The notes: generated from the letters alone by a model not told the origin. Shown: positions 9,720 through 22,258, counted from the stretch's first letter. The stretch: DNA of 64,000 nt from Phialocephala subalpina (GCA_900073065.1 FJOG01000012.1:109126-173125); one strand, 5' to 3'. Made by a program: numbers and translations.

Positions 9720-12700
9720 TCAAGCATACGCAGGCTCGTCGTCCAGAAATATCGGTCCAGACTGAAACGGCCTGAACGGGATATGCTTAGCCTCTTCGAA
9801 GTCAAACACTTCGGTAGTCACAACTTCAGTATTCGTCTTCACCACCTCTGTCCTCTGTCGAGCTTGATACATAAAGCTCTTCACTCCCTGTAGAAATACC
9901 AGGAGCTTGGCATCACCACTTCGTGCCACCATGTCAAGAGTTCTTCCATATTCATCTTGTGAAAGACGGTCTGCACCTGCGCTGATGAGATTCTGGACGG
10001 CTTGGATTTTCTGGAGGTCGATTGCAGCGAAGAGCATCTTTTGGAGGTTGACTTTTGAGATGGTGATATCGGCTCCTGCTTCGATCAGCGCCACAGCGAC
10101 GTCGAAATACTCGTTTGTGTGCGCGATTGCGAGGGGCGTGTTTCCGAATCGGTCAACCACATCCAGTTTTGGATCATGTTCAAGGAGAGCTTCCGTGGCT
10201 TCTAGATCTCCGAAACAGGCAGCAAGATGGAGCGGCGTTTGCTTATGCCTATCTGGTTCGTCGAGAAATGTGTGCCAGACACTGAGAACTTCTCTCAAGA
10301 TCTGGACTTCGATTTTGCTCTGCTCGTTTCTCTCACAGATCGCGCAGTGGAGCACTGAGTATTCGGTGTAAGGTTCTTTGGCGGGTATGGTACTGTTGGC
10401 AGTTGAGATGGAGTTGGTGACCAAGTCCAGTAGATGTAACCTTACCATTGACCATAGTGGGAGGCTTTCCGGCTTGAGAACCTCGGGACTCTCCAAGTTT
10501 CTCTTCGTGTCATGGACCTCGCATAAATCCACGAGCTTGCTGTGACCATACTGCCAGGCGACATAGGGCGGAGTTCTACCATACTGGTCCTTCTGCGAGA
10601 CGTCCGCACCAATATCGAGCAATATCTGGGCGGTCTCTATTTTCCCAGACCGACACGCTGCATGTAGAGGTGTCATTCCATGCGCATCGGGATCATTTGA
10701 GCGAAGTCCCTTCTCGAGGAGCAAGCGCACAACATTCGCGTGGCCTTTTCCAGCGGCAGCGTGAAGCAAACTCCGGCCATCTTCATCCTTGCAGAACACG
10801 TCGACCGGAAAAGTGAACATGATGCGCAAAACATCAATGTAGCCCAACTCCGCAGCTCGCATGACGGCCGTTCGACCCTTCACGTCCTTGAGCTCTGGCT
10901 CTGCACCATGAGTAAGTAATGTCTTGGCGATCTCTGGTTGGTTTTGAGCAGCAGCCAGCCACAGCGCCCCACGAGCCATCTTGCTTTCAGCCAGGTTCAC
11001 AGAGATATCAGAATGGGCGAGGCAGGCGTTCACAACACCAGCCAGACCGTGATAAGCGGCTAGTGATAGAGCTGTCCATCCCTCCGAGTCCTGCTGGTTG
11101 ATCCCGACATCCTCATATTCATATTTCAGAATGGCCAACGCGCTTTCTTCCTGCTTTCGACATATTGCTATCATAAGAGCCGTGCGATCATGCATCTTTG
11201 GGTTCCGGACATCGACTTTCAATCCAAACCCTTGAGATCCAAATTTCAAAAGCAGCTTTACCATATCCTTACTCCTCTGGTAATCTGCCGCATTGCTGTT
11301 CTCACTGATTCGGAGGATGGCTTCCATAAGCGCCGTCCTGCCCTTATCACTGGTAACGTTCATAGAGGCACCCATTTGCAACAGACACCGGCCAGCCTGC
11401 ACGTTACCTCGTCGACATGCGTACATGAGTGGTGTCTGGCCATACGTTCCTTCTTTGACATCGGCATCTTCGCCCGATGAGCCCAGTCCGCCCATCAGAC
11501 GTGACAAATCGAACCAAGCACAGACGTGCAACGGGTGGATAGTTCGCCGGACGTCCCATTTCTCATTTTCTGGGGTATCCGCGGCCCAGGCGAGCTGGAT
11601 GTATGCGGCAAGTCGATTTCGGTCCTCGAGGTACTTGAGTGCCGTGGTCTCGATTTCGGCTCCAGCCTTGGAGACATGATCTCCCCAATGCTGTACCGCG
11701 TACGAGATTAATGGATGAGTTGCTTGTTTTTTAGCTAGACTTGCGGCTAGATCATTGACCTCGACAGTCTTTGAGAAGATGTCGAAGTTCAAATATGCCA
11801 AGCACGTGTTTCCCAGGTCCAAGTCTCCTCGAGGAAACCAGTGGTCTCGAGTTCTGGCAAAGTACTCGTACCAAGTTTGATGCTCAAGTCTCACTATTTG
11901 ATCGCCATCCTTGTCAATCTTGACGAGTCCTTTGGTGACTCTCACAATGTCATGTTCATCAATCTCGTATTCTTCATCGTAGCAACTTTCTCCCATCTCC
12001 GTGGAGAGGGCGTGCTTCAGTTCTCGCAAGTTGAGTTTTCTGTATACGCAAGCAACAACCGACAGGATTTTCATGGCGGTAGTAACATCTCTATCTCTCT
12101 GGTCCTTAATTCTGTCGTTGAGGTCCTTCTCATAGAGTTTGTCGAGCTCTTCTGGATTATAATCGTCCTCTTCTATTCGCTGAACTGCCTTCTTGATGTC
12201 TCTCACAGTCTGTTCCGTCTCAAGCGATCTCGTAAACTGTTTCGCAAGCTGGAATCTCCCTTCAACGTACCCAACGATCGCATCAACGACCCGTGTGTAT
12301 GCTTCTGGTTTCTCCGCACAGTAGCGACCAAATGGGGTTGTCAAGCGCTTCGAAGAACTTTGGTCGTTCTTGGATAATTTTATAGGCATCTGTTCCTTGA
12401 TGAGTGATTTGACGTACAGGGCTATATCTTCAGGCGGCGTGTCGAAGTCGTATTCGAAGACTCCTGGATTGACCAACTCAAGTTTATGAGCTGGGTCTCG
12501 TGCGCAAATTGCACCACCTTCTCTTGCGCAGTCCTCGCACAGGTCAAAGCCACCGGCATTCATACCTTGCGGGCAGTCTTTGCAGTGGTGATAGAAAATG
12601 CAATCCTCTTCACATTTGTTGCATTGAAAACTTCCTTGGAATGGCTCTTCGTCTGGTCGGGAGGTGGTCAACATTCTGAGTTTACCTTGAAACATTTTGC

Positions 12701-13833
12701 GAAGGTCTCGTTCGATATAGTTCCGAGTGTCGGTGGATGACTCGTCCAGACCATCTACGACGAGATGGATTCGATCATATATTCCGGAGTTGAGCTCCGC
12801 CTAAAGAGTCAGTCACGAAGTTTGAATACCATGCGAGACATCACTTACTTTCAAGAGTTTCTCCAACTCTTTGCTTGTGGTAGAGGCATTGATGCGTGCT
12901 GCTTTCGTATATGCATCCTTTATACTCAAAGTAACAGCTGCTCTTAATTGGATGAGCTGCTTAAGCAAGCTGCCAAGGACATTCTTCGGGGTTTGAGGTA
13001 CTGATGGCGTTTTCTCGAGGAATATGCAGAGGGCAGGGATGGAAGGTTGCAGTGTTTTTGCGAGATGATCCACGGCAATCGAGGCCAGAGTCGTCTGTCA
13101 AAAATATGGTCAGTGACATGCCAGCAATGCCTGTTTGATGACATACCTTTCCAGTTCCAGCTTCCCCATAGCACCTCAGGACCTCAAGACGACCTTCTCC
13201 CCAGCATTTGAACGCAGGCGTCTCCACAAACCACTTGCCTACTTCTGCGGCTGTGTCAAGGATTTCTTGCTGCTGTGCTTGGAAGTCGAGCGGTGATAGC
13301 CATTTCTCGATTGCTTTTTGCTCCGATCTCTCCTGTTCCTCCCTCTTCTCGTCTCGGTCTTTCCGAAGGCTGGCTGCAATGGCCCTTGTGGTGGTGTTTG
13401 TGTCACGCGAAAGCTTCATGTTTGCCGAGCTCAGAATCAGCATGATTTGATTGCAGTATCCTTCGATTGTTACAAAGAAAGTCTCGAGAGCTTTCTTTTC
13501 CGAGTGCCACTTGAAGTTCTTCAGTTTTTTGATACCGGACTCTTTTTCCTTTAGCAGCTTTCTCATCTCGCCCATGGTATCTACAAGCCCGACCAGCGGA
13601 GACGACTTGGTGTGTCTAGAATCCAAGCGCTTGACCCAAGCCGAGTCTGGTTGATCATCCTCAGAAGCTAGGCATTCATCGAGAGATTCCTTTGTCATGG
13701 CAACGTAGTCGAGTCGTTGGAGAAACTCTGCTCGCTCGGAATCTGCTTTGATAACATCTTCTGCGAATCTGTAGAACTCCTTGAGCCCGTCAAAGAGAGC
13801 TATACTGCTAGCGAGGATCGAGAGGGGATCCAT
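9720..13833 (-). CDS. NLR-like STAND protein: NACHT-type NTPase, ZZ-type zinc finger, ankyrin repeats
   Basis: Predicted 1337 aa, three exons (13833-13147, 13094-12849, 12800-9720) with phase-0 introns, the first splitting the P-loop. Residues 1-200 are an alpha-helical N-terminal domain starting MDPLSILASSIALFDGLKEF, as in fungal STAND proteins. The Walker A motif is GEAGTGKTTLAS (about 223-234), Walker B is HLVVDGLDES (about 323-332), and a TSRPDEE sensor follows at about 357. Immediately after it (about 368-421) lies a Cys/His-rich module with CxxC, HCxxC, CxxC and a late C..H pattern, resembling a ZZ finger. After a winged-helix-like stretch (LRELKHALS), residues from about 770 to 1290 form some eleven ankyrin repeats (for example GQTPLMYACRRGNVQAGRCL, GMTPLHAACRSGKIETAQIL). 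Such proteins act as intracellular sensors in heterokaryon incompatibility and response to non-self; the ligand and output here are unknown. The N-terminus lacks a recognisable HET, lipase or amyloid motif. Confidence 0.9.
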
Positions 13834-15203
13834 TTTGCGTTATTCTCTCTTGGACTCCGATGAACAATAGGTAGGTATTCTCAGGTCTCATCCACGAGGC
13901 TTGGTCTTGCTTCTACTGAGATTCCCAAATTTCCGCCGAAATGGAGGACGAGGACCGGCAACACTCGCTGATTCTGCGTTCGGGGCCAAAATCCTTAGAA
14001 GCAACCTTCATAAGTCCCGGTGGGTAAATAGGGGCCAAGAAACATCCCTCACAGGACAGAGAGGAGAGGAGCAGGAAGAGACGGAGTAGGATGATACGGC
14101 CAAGGTGGATAAGCGCTGTGATGAAAAGGTTCCTGTCCTCATAGCACTTGCTCTGTCGACCGCGGATGGATGTCACGGTATTCGAACAGTTGAACCTCGT
14201 GCGAAGAGGCAAGGTGTCAGCATTCGTTCATGAGGACATGGGATCGATCAAGTTTCGTGGTATGGACAGGATTTGAAATACAACGATGAGAAAGCCGTTG
14301 TGAACAAGTTCGCCGTCTATCGGAGACGGTGGAGAGCAAGGAGAGGCTGAAGGGCTGCAGGCGCCTCAAGCGGCGCCGTTTTGTGAAGAATCCTTCGCTT
14401 CATAAGCATGTAGGAGCCGTCTGCTGTGTGATATGATTGGTGGAGATTACGATCAACGATTGGGTGGTTGGGGAAAGTCGCCAAGTGAGACAAATCGTCT
14501 GATCTGTTCTCGCCCGGTTAAATTTAGGTTCAGTCTTACCGCAATAGGGTAGGCGGGGCTGAGCTTAAATTCCAGGACAGGCTTGCAGAGCCCAGTCACG
14601 CCCGTCTAACTTCAAGTGGCTCGCGTCCGCATCTTGCATCGCATCACGCCTTTCCTCCCACAGAACTCCGCATCTCATGTTCGCACCGCATACAGACAAT
14701 TGGGGGCTGGAAATATATCTTCGAGTGGACTCTGGACTTGCTGCCACTTAGGTTCTTTGCTTCGTCTTCGAGCCAAGCAAAATCCTGAAGGTGTTCTTTC
14801 CCGCTCCCCGCAACATTGCCTGCCTCACGCGTTGATGGACATGCGGATTCCTGCCTACGGAGACATCTCTCGGGAGCTCTCCCCAGAATCAGGCTTCCAG
14901 TGGAGAGCTTTTGGCCCCCAACCTCAGCCTTAAATCCGTACAGGCTTGCGGCACACCAGGAGGCTGCGCCTCTGTGTTGGGAAGATGAGCAAGAGGCACA
15001 GACAAATGCATGGCACGCTGCTGCACCGTGTCAGCGCTAGGAAAGCCTCCCCCTAGAGAAGCTTTTCCAGCTACCATTTTCATACATCAATCCCATCCAA
15101 GGACCTTTCGTTTCACGTCTCTCTTTCCCTTCAAGAGCCTTGCTTTTCGTCCATCGTTGCTTCGCAGTCGGTCGCTTTCCTGTCTTTCCATCCTTAAGCC
15201 AAC
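13834..15203. other. Divergent intergenic region between the NLR gene and the S41 protease gene
   Basis: About 1.4 kb serving as the upstream region of both divergently transcribed genes. The part just before 15204 is pyrimidine-rich on the plus strand (CTTTC and TTCC runs), typical of fungal core promoters. No convincing open frame. Confidence 0.55.
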
Positions 15204-18109
15204 ATGAAGTATCCATCAGTCTTTTCCGCGCTGCTTTTGTTATGCTTGGTTTCGATATCACGTGCGAGTCCTACCTTGACGAAAAGAGCCGCAGCACCAG
15301 TATCTACAGCTTGTGGTGACATCGTGAACGCGAACAGTAAGATAAACGTTTCGACCATACGTGAAGACCTTTTGACAGAGTTCATTAGACACAGGCGGTA
15401 TATTTCCAGCGACTCTCGTCTACGAATGCATGACTTCTGTGCCGTTGTAGGTCCCTCCATAAAGACTGAGGTTTTACTATGCTGATATGATGAAGCAACG
15501 CTGCCGTTGCAACGAGATGGATATCGTATCTAAATGATAGCTACCAGTTTCAATCAAATGTAGCATACCTAAAGAACCCACCTGCGAGCTATCAGCAACC
15601 GGCCAGCGACTTCTTGGGTGGTCTCAATATGATACAAGCAAGAATTAACAGCGGATCTTACGCAAACGAGTATGAATTTGAAGCGGCGCTGCAAGCTCTT
15701 CTCTACTCTACCCATGATGGCCATGTCAACATGATTGCTGGTGTATTAAGTGCATTCTCATTTGGGGCCTCGTTTGGCATTGTTTCGTTATCCATCGACG
15801 GCATCCAACTTCCAAAGATCTATCGAACTGGTAAAGTCACCACCTCACTGGCAACACTGTCAGACTAACATGAACTAGATGATATAGCAGCCAGCAAGGA
15901 ACCGGGAGCTACGTGGCAACCGTCGGCAATCTCCAAAATCAATGGCGTGGATGCTGTGGACTATCTCTCAGACTTCGCTACTGCACAGGCTGTTGGAGGA
16001 TTGGAAGCTCACGCTGATTACAACCAGCTATTCTCAAGTCCAGCACAGGATATCCAGGGTGTCTTCGGTATCTGGGGTGGAGCGGCCACTTTCTATCCAG
16101 GCGACTCGCTAACTCTCGTCCTTGAAAATGGAACAACCATCGGTCCCGATCCTTGGTTGGCTATCTATTACGACCCTGGTGAAACTGGACCATTGGAAAC
16201 CGGTGGAGACTTCTACAACTTCTTTGTTCTGGGATTCTGGCCTGCCTCGTATGATCCGGACACGGATACATCGGATGATTCCTCGGCCTCCAACAGCGCC
16301 GCTGCCACAACCACGGCTTCCGGTGCCGCTGCTACACAATCAACTTGGGACAATCCTGCTTATCCAGCTGTGCCCGATGTTGCGCAGCAAGATCTTGGTA
16401 CTTTTGATGGAGGATTCATCTCTGGATACTTCTTCAAGGAGTCATCCATTGCCGTTCTCAGCATACCGAGTTTCGACGAGGCAGGTGATGCAATCGATAC
16501 CTTTTCATCGACTGTTGCGGAGTTCGTTTCTTCTGCCACAACTGCTGGAATGAAAAAGGTGGTCATTGACTTGCAGCAAAACTATGGAGGTGATGCTCTT
16601 CTTGCATTCGACACTTTTAAGCAGTTCTTCCCTACAATCGAACCGTATGGCGGAAGTCGCATGCGAGCACACGATTCTGCGAATGTTATGGGAAGCACCA
16701 TAAACGGCTATTGGGATAGTCTGACCGAAGACGATGACGACTTCTATACGTTGATCGCAAATGAATGGGTTGTTACGGATAGAATCAATGCAGCTACCAA
16801 CCAGAACTTCACGTCATGGGAGGACTATTATGGGCCTCACCAATATAATGGAGACTTCTTCTCGTCAGTGGTAAGTCGATGAATCTATGATTAGAAGGAC
16901 ACCTGCTGAACTCAATAGCAACGGTACAACCTATCTGACTTCCTGTTCGACACGATGTCTTTGCAGGACCTTAATGGTTTTGCCGTTTATGGTGCTGGGT
17001 GTGTCTCGCCTTCCCAGATCAATCTCATATCAATGTAGAGACGTATGCTAACTCGCAGACTTAGGTACAATCCGGCGACCACGCCACAGCCATGGGCCGC
17101 GGAAGACATCATCATACTTAGCGACGCTCTCTGCTCCTCGACGTGTTCGTTGTTTATGGAAATGATGCACCACGAAGCAGGTGTGCGAACAGTAGTTGCA
17201 GGTGGTCTACCAAATTACGGGCCCATGCAGGCCCCAGGTTTGACAAGAGGCGCTCGAGCCTATGGAATCACAGACAACCTGGACGACAACATCGCGTTTG
17301 CACAATACATCCTCGAAGATGCCGACCAACCTAGTGACTTCCTCCCTAACCGCACCAACGCTCTCGACGTGGTTATTGGTTACGCCCAATTCAACCTTCG
17401 CGACCAAGTAAGGAAAGGAGAAACGACGCCACTCCAGTTTGCTTACGAGGCAGCAAATTGCCGTATCTTCTACACGCCGGAGACTTGGAACAACTACACT
17501 GCACTTTGGCAATATGCAGCAGACGCTATCTGGACCAAACCTTCCCTCTGCGTCAAGGACTCTACTGGCTATGCAAGCACGAATGCCAGCGACGTTTCCG
17601 GGCCGCCATCTTCTGTGCTGGTTACCAGCAAAGCAACCACGACACCAGTTGCCATGGGAAAGATTATCATGACTATGTTCTCCGGAGGTTCATCAGCCCC
17701 CGACGACAACGGTATAGAAGCCGAGCAACTATCCCACTCCGCTTCCTCCAAGAAACTATTAGGTAAAAATTGCGCGGACCCAGATACAGGGTTACCTGTC
17801 CAGTCCATATGCGGCAAAACCTACTACTGCAACGACCAATATTCCACATGCGTTAATGGCAAGAGCCAGACCTTCCCAGCGTGTGTGAAGAGATGTGTTC
17901 CAAGTGCATCTACAGATGTATGCAGCAATATTCGCTGCCAGCCATTCGAAACGGTAACGGGTGCGCTAAGTCATAGCAAAGGGTACTGTCCGTCGCCTAA
18001 GAATTACTGTACCAATGCGAAGAATCAAAACACAGTAGGACCTGGAGAAGGCGGAGGACCTAGCAATGAGAAGAGACGCCATACCGAGGAGGAGGAAGTC
18101 TTGTTTTGA
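15204..18109 (+). CDS. Secreted S41-family peptidase (CPAF-like tail-specific protease) with Cys-rich tail
   Basis: Predicted 878 aa, six exons: 15204-15336, 15395-15446, 15496-15830, 15879-16870, 16919-16998, 17065-18109. A signal peptide is clear (hydrophobic FSALLLLCLVSISRA), followed by a Lys-Arg site. The N-terminal region (GIFPATLVYECMTSVPF, VAYLKNPPASYQQPA) matches fungal PDZ-containing S41 proteins. An Ala/Thr/Ser-rich spacer occurs near 16280-16330. The S41 core is seen as KVVIDLQQNYGGDALLAFD and the serine region IILSDALCSSTCSLFMEMM, where the catalytic Ser is expected. These enzymes are serine proteases of the C-terminal-processing fold; the fungal secreted ones have no settled substrate. 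Unusually, the last 120 residues carry about a dozen cysteines (CADPDTGLPVQSICGKTYYC and onward) and end in an acidic Glu-rich tail. The start was set at the ATG of the signal peptide. Confidence 0.92.
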
Positions 18110-18356
18110 ATTGCTTGACGATCATGTGGGAGATGGGGATGGGAAATACGCATTACAGGAGTATGGGACACTGATACCAATTTGTCATTCTTGGGGGATA
18201 TAAAAAATCATGTAAGATCTTATCATCAACAACAAGCATAATGTCAAGTAAGAATACTTTTGTCGACGCTACATCTCCCATTTTGGTTACCCGCCCCCTT
18301 TATCTGCATTGGACTCTGAGATCCTGTGCCAGCTGTCGTCAAACATACCTCTCTGC

Positions 18357-18853
18357 TTAGTTCTTAAGGTATACGAGCTTAAATCCCTGCGCCTCCTCCT
18401 CTGGAGTCGCCTTTCTGACCGTAAACCCAGTCCCGGCCCCACTCAGACGTTCCGCCTGAGCCCCAGACATCTTGTCAGCATCCTTTCCAAACAGTTTATC
18501 GCTTCCTCCATTAAGGACGTTGACGCAGGTTCGAGAACAGATACCAGACAGCTGACCACCCTTTAGTTTCGAACTAGAATGATGGGTTGACCTTCACATG
18601 TTGATGTGTGACGAAGAAGAGAAAGCTTACCTCTTGCTCCTCGACAACATCGCTGCTACTGCGGGTAGTTGAGTACGGGTCGATCAAGGAAAGCTTGAAA
18701 GAACGAATACTCCTTGAACCCCAATTCACCAACTCTATACCATCTCAAGCAAGCCGGGCAAACACGATCGATGTCCCGAGACTTATTGTAGCACATGAAA
18801 TTTGCGGCCGTTCGAGCAGATGTTGGTGTTGATCCAGGGGCACTAGCCATCAT
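18357..18853 (-). CDS. Small hypothetical protein with CPAC and CSRTC motifs (model uncertain)
   Basis: The last exon (18560-18357) is convincing: QLSGICSRTCVNVLNGG through EEEAQGFKLVYLKN then stop. An intron at 18630-18561 (GTAAGC..AAAG) joins it to an upstream exon reading SFKLSLIDPYSTTRSSSD and VVEEQE. Further upstream, the reading PTSARTAANFMCYNKSRDID, VCPACLRWYRVGE starts at 18853 or 18850 but is in a different frame, so another intron or a frameshift near 18690-18740 is needed. The two Cys pairs suggest a small zinc-binding or disulfide protein. Family not recognised. Confidence 0.45.
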
Positions 18854-19058
18854 ACGAACAACAGCTTAGGCTACTTCTTCCGTCGCCCAGCCTTTGCTGT
18901 TGATGTGTAAGCTTGTGGTGGGTAGCAAGGTAGTTGACTTGCAGGTCCGGATCGTTTGAGACTAGAGCTTTGAGGTCTGAAGAGATGAAGGCGTCGAAGT
19001 TGGCAATGTGGTAGCCTGCTGGCGAGTGCGCGGTGAATGCAGGAGGAGTGAATGCCAT
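18843..19058 (-). other. Unassigned open frame, possible first exon of the gene at 18357
   Basis: An ATG-started frame (MAFTPPAFTAHSPAGYHIAN, then FDAFISSDLKALVSNDPDL) with protein-like composition directly upstream of the CPAC/CSRTC gene on the same strand. It may be that gene's 5' exon or an independent short protein; no splice pair could be fixed. Confidence 0.3.
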
Positions 19059-19744
19059 GTTGTGTAAATTTCAAATGTTTGTTAGAGTATGGGAAGTTGA
19101 CGCTGTTGTGTAGGAGAAATAGTTTGCGGTGATGCAAAAAGTCGAACCTTGAGAGGCAGCAAAGGTACCATCTTGAATGTTCTCTGCGTTTGTTCGATGT
19201 GAATAAAGCTTTGGAGTCTTTTCCCAAAAAGTCGGTGAGTATATTGAAAGAACGCTTGAGAATGTGACCTTCGCGGACTTGCTCTGGAAAACACCCTGCA
19301 GAGCGTCTGCCTCCGGCAATCACGAGTGACTTCGACCACGTTAAAGCATTGTATCGGCGCAACAATAACTACATAAATTATGCTAAACATTACATCTAGC
19401 CTTGGCGGCTACAGTAGTTCCTTCGTGTATACATATATACTAAGTAAAGCTGCTCAGAGTTCCAAAACATCTCTGCAGACATCCCACACCCATCTTTCCG
19501 AGCTTCCCCAATATTCGGGGCATGGCAAACAAACAAAAGCAAAAACACATATAAACACCGATAGTCCCAACCCGGTTATCGTGATATAGACCAATGTGCT
19601 CGGAGAGTACAATTCCAACCAGTCTTCCGGAGCAGCTTCAAAAGTCGACCATCAGCCGAGCATTGATCGAGTCCAGCCAGCCAAGACGAACATTCTGAGA
19701 TATATTCCCGAGTTCGAATTTGGACCAAAATTGACAACATCGAT
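19059..19744. other. Intergenic region, no gene seen
   Basis: Several overlapping short frames on the minus strand (18871-19390) without motifs. The right part is the 3' flank of the CFEM gene. Confidence 0.45.
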
Positions 19745-20506
19745 TCAAAGTGCCAAGAAAATAATGACCGCCAAAGTAATTAGCAATGCGATGCAAGCGG
19801 ATGGACTCAAGGATGTCGATGAACCTGTGTAGAGTGCCGGTGAAGTGTTTTCAGCTAATGCGCTATATGCTGGCTCCGTTGGTGTTGCAGACGTAAGTGC
19901 TGGCGCTGTTTCTACAGGAGAGGATGGAATTGTTGGGCTTGGAGAATAAGGACCACCAACACTCTGGGTTGGGTAGTTGTTGACGCTCTGCGTAGGGTAA
20001 TTCGCACTCTCTGTAGGATACCCTGCCGCAGACCCAGAGCCGTATAACTTTGCGCCGGCTGCATACTCTGCTTCTCGACGATGGAGAGAATCGCGGTTCG
20101 GGATGGGAGGAACGGCGAAGAGGATCTCGTTGCCGGTGCCAAAACATTGAGCGATGACATGGTGAAGTGCAGAACCGAAGTGAACCGTTCCGCATTGCGA
20201 GTATAAACATTGGTATACCGACTTCGAGAGGGTGTTAGCTTTAGTAGGCCACTTGAGGGTATCCAAGAATTGCATACATTCTGATAATCTGGTTCACTGC
20301 ACAGACAGCTTATGTCTCCATAGCATTTGCTGACATATTTCGTGTTTTCCCAGCAGCTGATCGCGCAACCTGGGCATGATGTTAGCACAAAGGAAGTTGA
20401 AGCAGGAAGGTGGAGGTGTGTTGAGCATACCTGGCGCTGAAGGAGCAATCTGGCCAACGATGCCTGGTAAGAGGGCAACGAGGCACACGATATTGAATAT
20501 CCTCAT
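19745..20506 (-). CDS. CFEM-domain protein, probably GPI-anchored
   Basis: Predicted 214 aa, three exons (20506-20431, 20369-20278, 20221-19745). Exon 1 is a signal peptide (MRIFNIVCLVALLPGIVGQ). The CFEM domain follows with eight cysteines in order: GCAISCWEN, VSKCYGDISCLC, then after the second intron SVYQCLYSQCGTV and VIAQC. The Asp of YGDISCLC is at the place of the haem-iron ligand Asp of CFEM proteins. A Ser/Thr/Pro-rich stalk with TQSV repeats and a C-terminal hydrophobic tail (ACIALLITLAVIIFLAL) after small residues indicate a GPI anchor. CFEM proteins act in haem and iron uptake, cell-wall structure or host interaction. An alternative is a single-pass anchor rather than GPI. Confidence 0.93.
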
Positions 20507-20994
20507 CGTTGAAGCTCTCTGGTGCACGAGGACAAGACCTGCGACTGACTTCGAGAGCCAAGGCGAAATCGAGGAGAACGGGCTGCAGTCCCAGTCACGA
20601 CGTGTAGCGGACTGAACGAGGAGACGTGAGGTGAGAATAGGACGAATGTGAGCAAGCGTTCTCAGCGACAGGAAGAAGTATAGCGACAGAATGTTGCAAG
20701 TGAGATTCAGTTGTTGAGCTGGGTAATGCGTGAATGTGAATTGAAGAGAGACCAAAATGCAAGGACAAACGGGAAAGGATAAACCGCACAGTACGGCTCC
20801 GAGGCACTCGCGATGGAGGAAAGAGTGAGGACGAGAAGGCAATTGCCTCTATAACAGAACTACCCCCAAGGATCGCACTTGCCTTTACACACAACCTTCA
20901 AGAACGGAATTTTAAGAAGACTGCAAAACTCGCACCAATTGCCTCCAATACAATCAGAGCTACGTTGAGCTGTGGTCTGGGTATCATGAATATG
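20507..20994. other. Intergenic, CFEM promoter and Cms1 3' flank
   Basis: Lies upstream of the CFEM start on the minus strand. C/T-rich on the minus strand. No gene supported. Confidence 0.5.
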
Positions 20995-21962
20995 CTAATA
21001 GAAAAGCAACTGAATTCCTCCAGTCTGAGCTCCATACCTCTCTCTGAACTCTTTCTGACCTAGCCATACTGTTAGTGGGACTTGTGTTTCCTTCATCTCT
21101 AGAATGCCCCTCTTCTTCTGATCAATATGCGAGGCATCGACGACAATCCGCTCTAACCTGTCGACTTGTAAGGCACCTAAAGTATCATTAGCCATGATCG
21201 AGGCAGAATCAAAACAACTGACCATCCTCCAGCAGGTCCTTGAGCCGGGTTGGGGTTCCGACTGCAATTCCAGTCCTTGTAGACTTCAAGAACTTTATTG
21301 AGTCCTTGATCTTAATATGCTTTGCAAAGAGCTTTGCTACAGTTGCGTCTTTCGTCTGGAACTTTCTCACCACTCTGCAAGGCCCATTAGCTCGCATCTT
21401 GCCATTGACACCCAAGCAAGTCTCACCTTGCGATATCTGCTGCCCGGAGTCCGGCTGCCGTCACTACAATCGTGTGAGGGGCTCCATTCTTCTTTGATGC
21501 TGACCATAATTTGGTAGAATTTCCTGCGAACTTTTCTAAGAATCCTGGCAGATTATCAAGAGTCCTCGGGTTGTTCCACGACGTTGTATCTGTTATCGCA
21601 TTTGCTGCATATGTATTAGACCAAGCAGCAAAAAATTGGTGGCAAAACACACCTGGGATATATTTGTCCTCTAATTCAATTGAGCTCAAGTCACTCTCGT
21701 ATTTTTTCGTCCTCTGCGCAATATAGTCTGCCAAGAGCTGGTTGTCCATATGCGAGAAGGCACTGTTGATTCCCAACTCAGTGTCTAACTCATCTTCCTC
21801 TACCGCCTTCGTCTTCTTGCTCCTTGCCTTCTTCGCAGTCTTCTTGGTTGCTGGTTCTTCAGCCCCGCGTTTTCGTTTCTTGGAAGGCGAAGTAGCTTCG
21901 GGTTCGGGAGAGGAACTCAATCTCTCTAGGAGGGGCTCCCGAAGGTCATCTTCCACGGACAT
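20995..21962 (-). CDS. CMS1: Cms1, small-subunit processome-associated protein
   Basis: Predicted 273 aa, four exons (21962-21653, 21604-21427, 21374-21223, 21176-20995), phases closing. The N-terminus is charged with a Lys-rich nuclear signal (SPSKKRKRG, KKTAKKARSKKTK). The conserved core has ITDTTSWNNPRTLDNLPGFL, HTIVVTAAGLRAADIARVV, the AVGTPTRLKDLLEDGAL segment and IVVDASHIDQKKRGILEM, the degenerate helicase-like motifs of the Cms1 family (GTP.R...L and a D-S/A-H variant of DEAD). In yeast Cms1 is part of the 90S pre-ribosome; the fold resembles one RecA domain of DEAD-box helicases without ATPase residues. It is divergent from CENP-T, with a 296 bp shared promoter. Confidence 0.93.
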
Positions 21963-22258
21963 GATGGGTAGTCCTCAAGAAATAATATGGGCTCGACAGA
22001 AGGTTTGATTGTTCCAGTGCATTGCAGGACATTTGAAGTCGTGTATCGCTAGAAAAATTTCGATAAGAAAATCGAAATCCTTATCACCCATATTAGGACT
22101 AACCTTAAACACTAGCGCATTTTGAACGCGCTCAGTTGACGCGACGAGCCAAAGAAAACCGGACGACAATGATTGAAATCCCATCACAGATTTCCATTCC
22201 TTGACCATGAGAATGCGATAATGTCAATTCGGTATTAGCTAGGAATCGCGAAATAACC

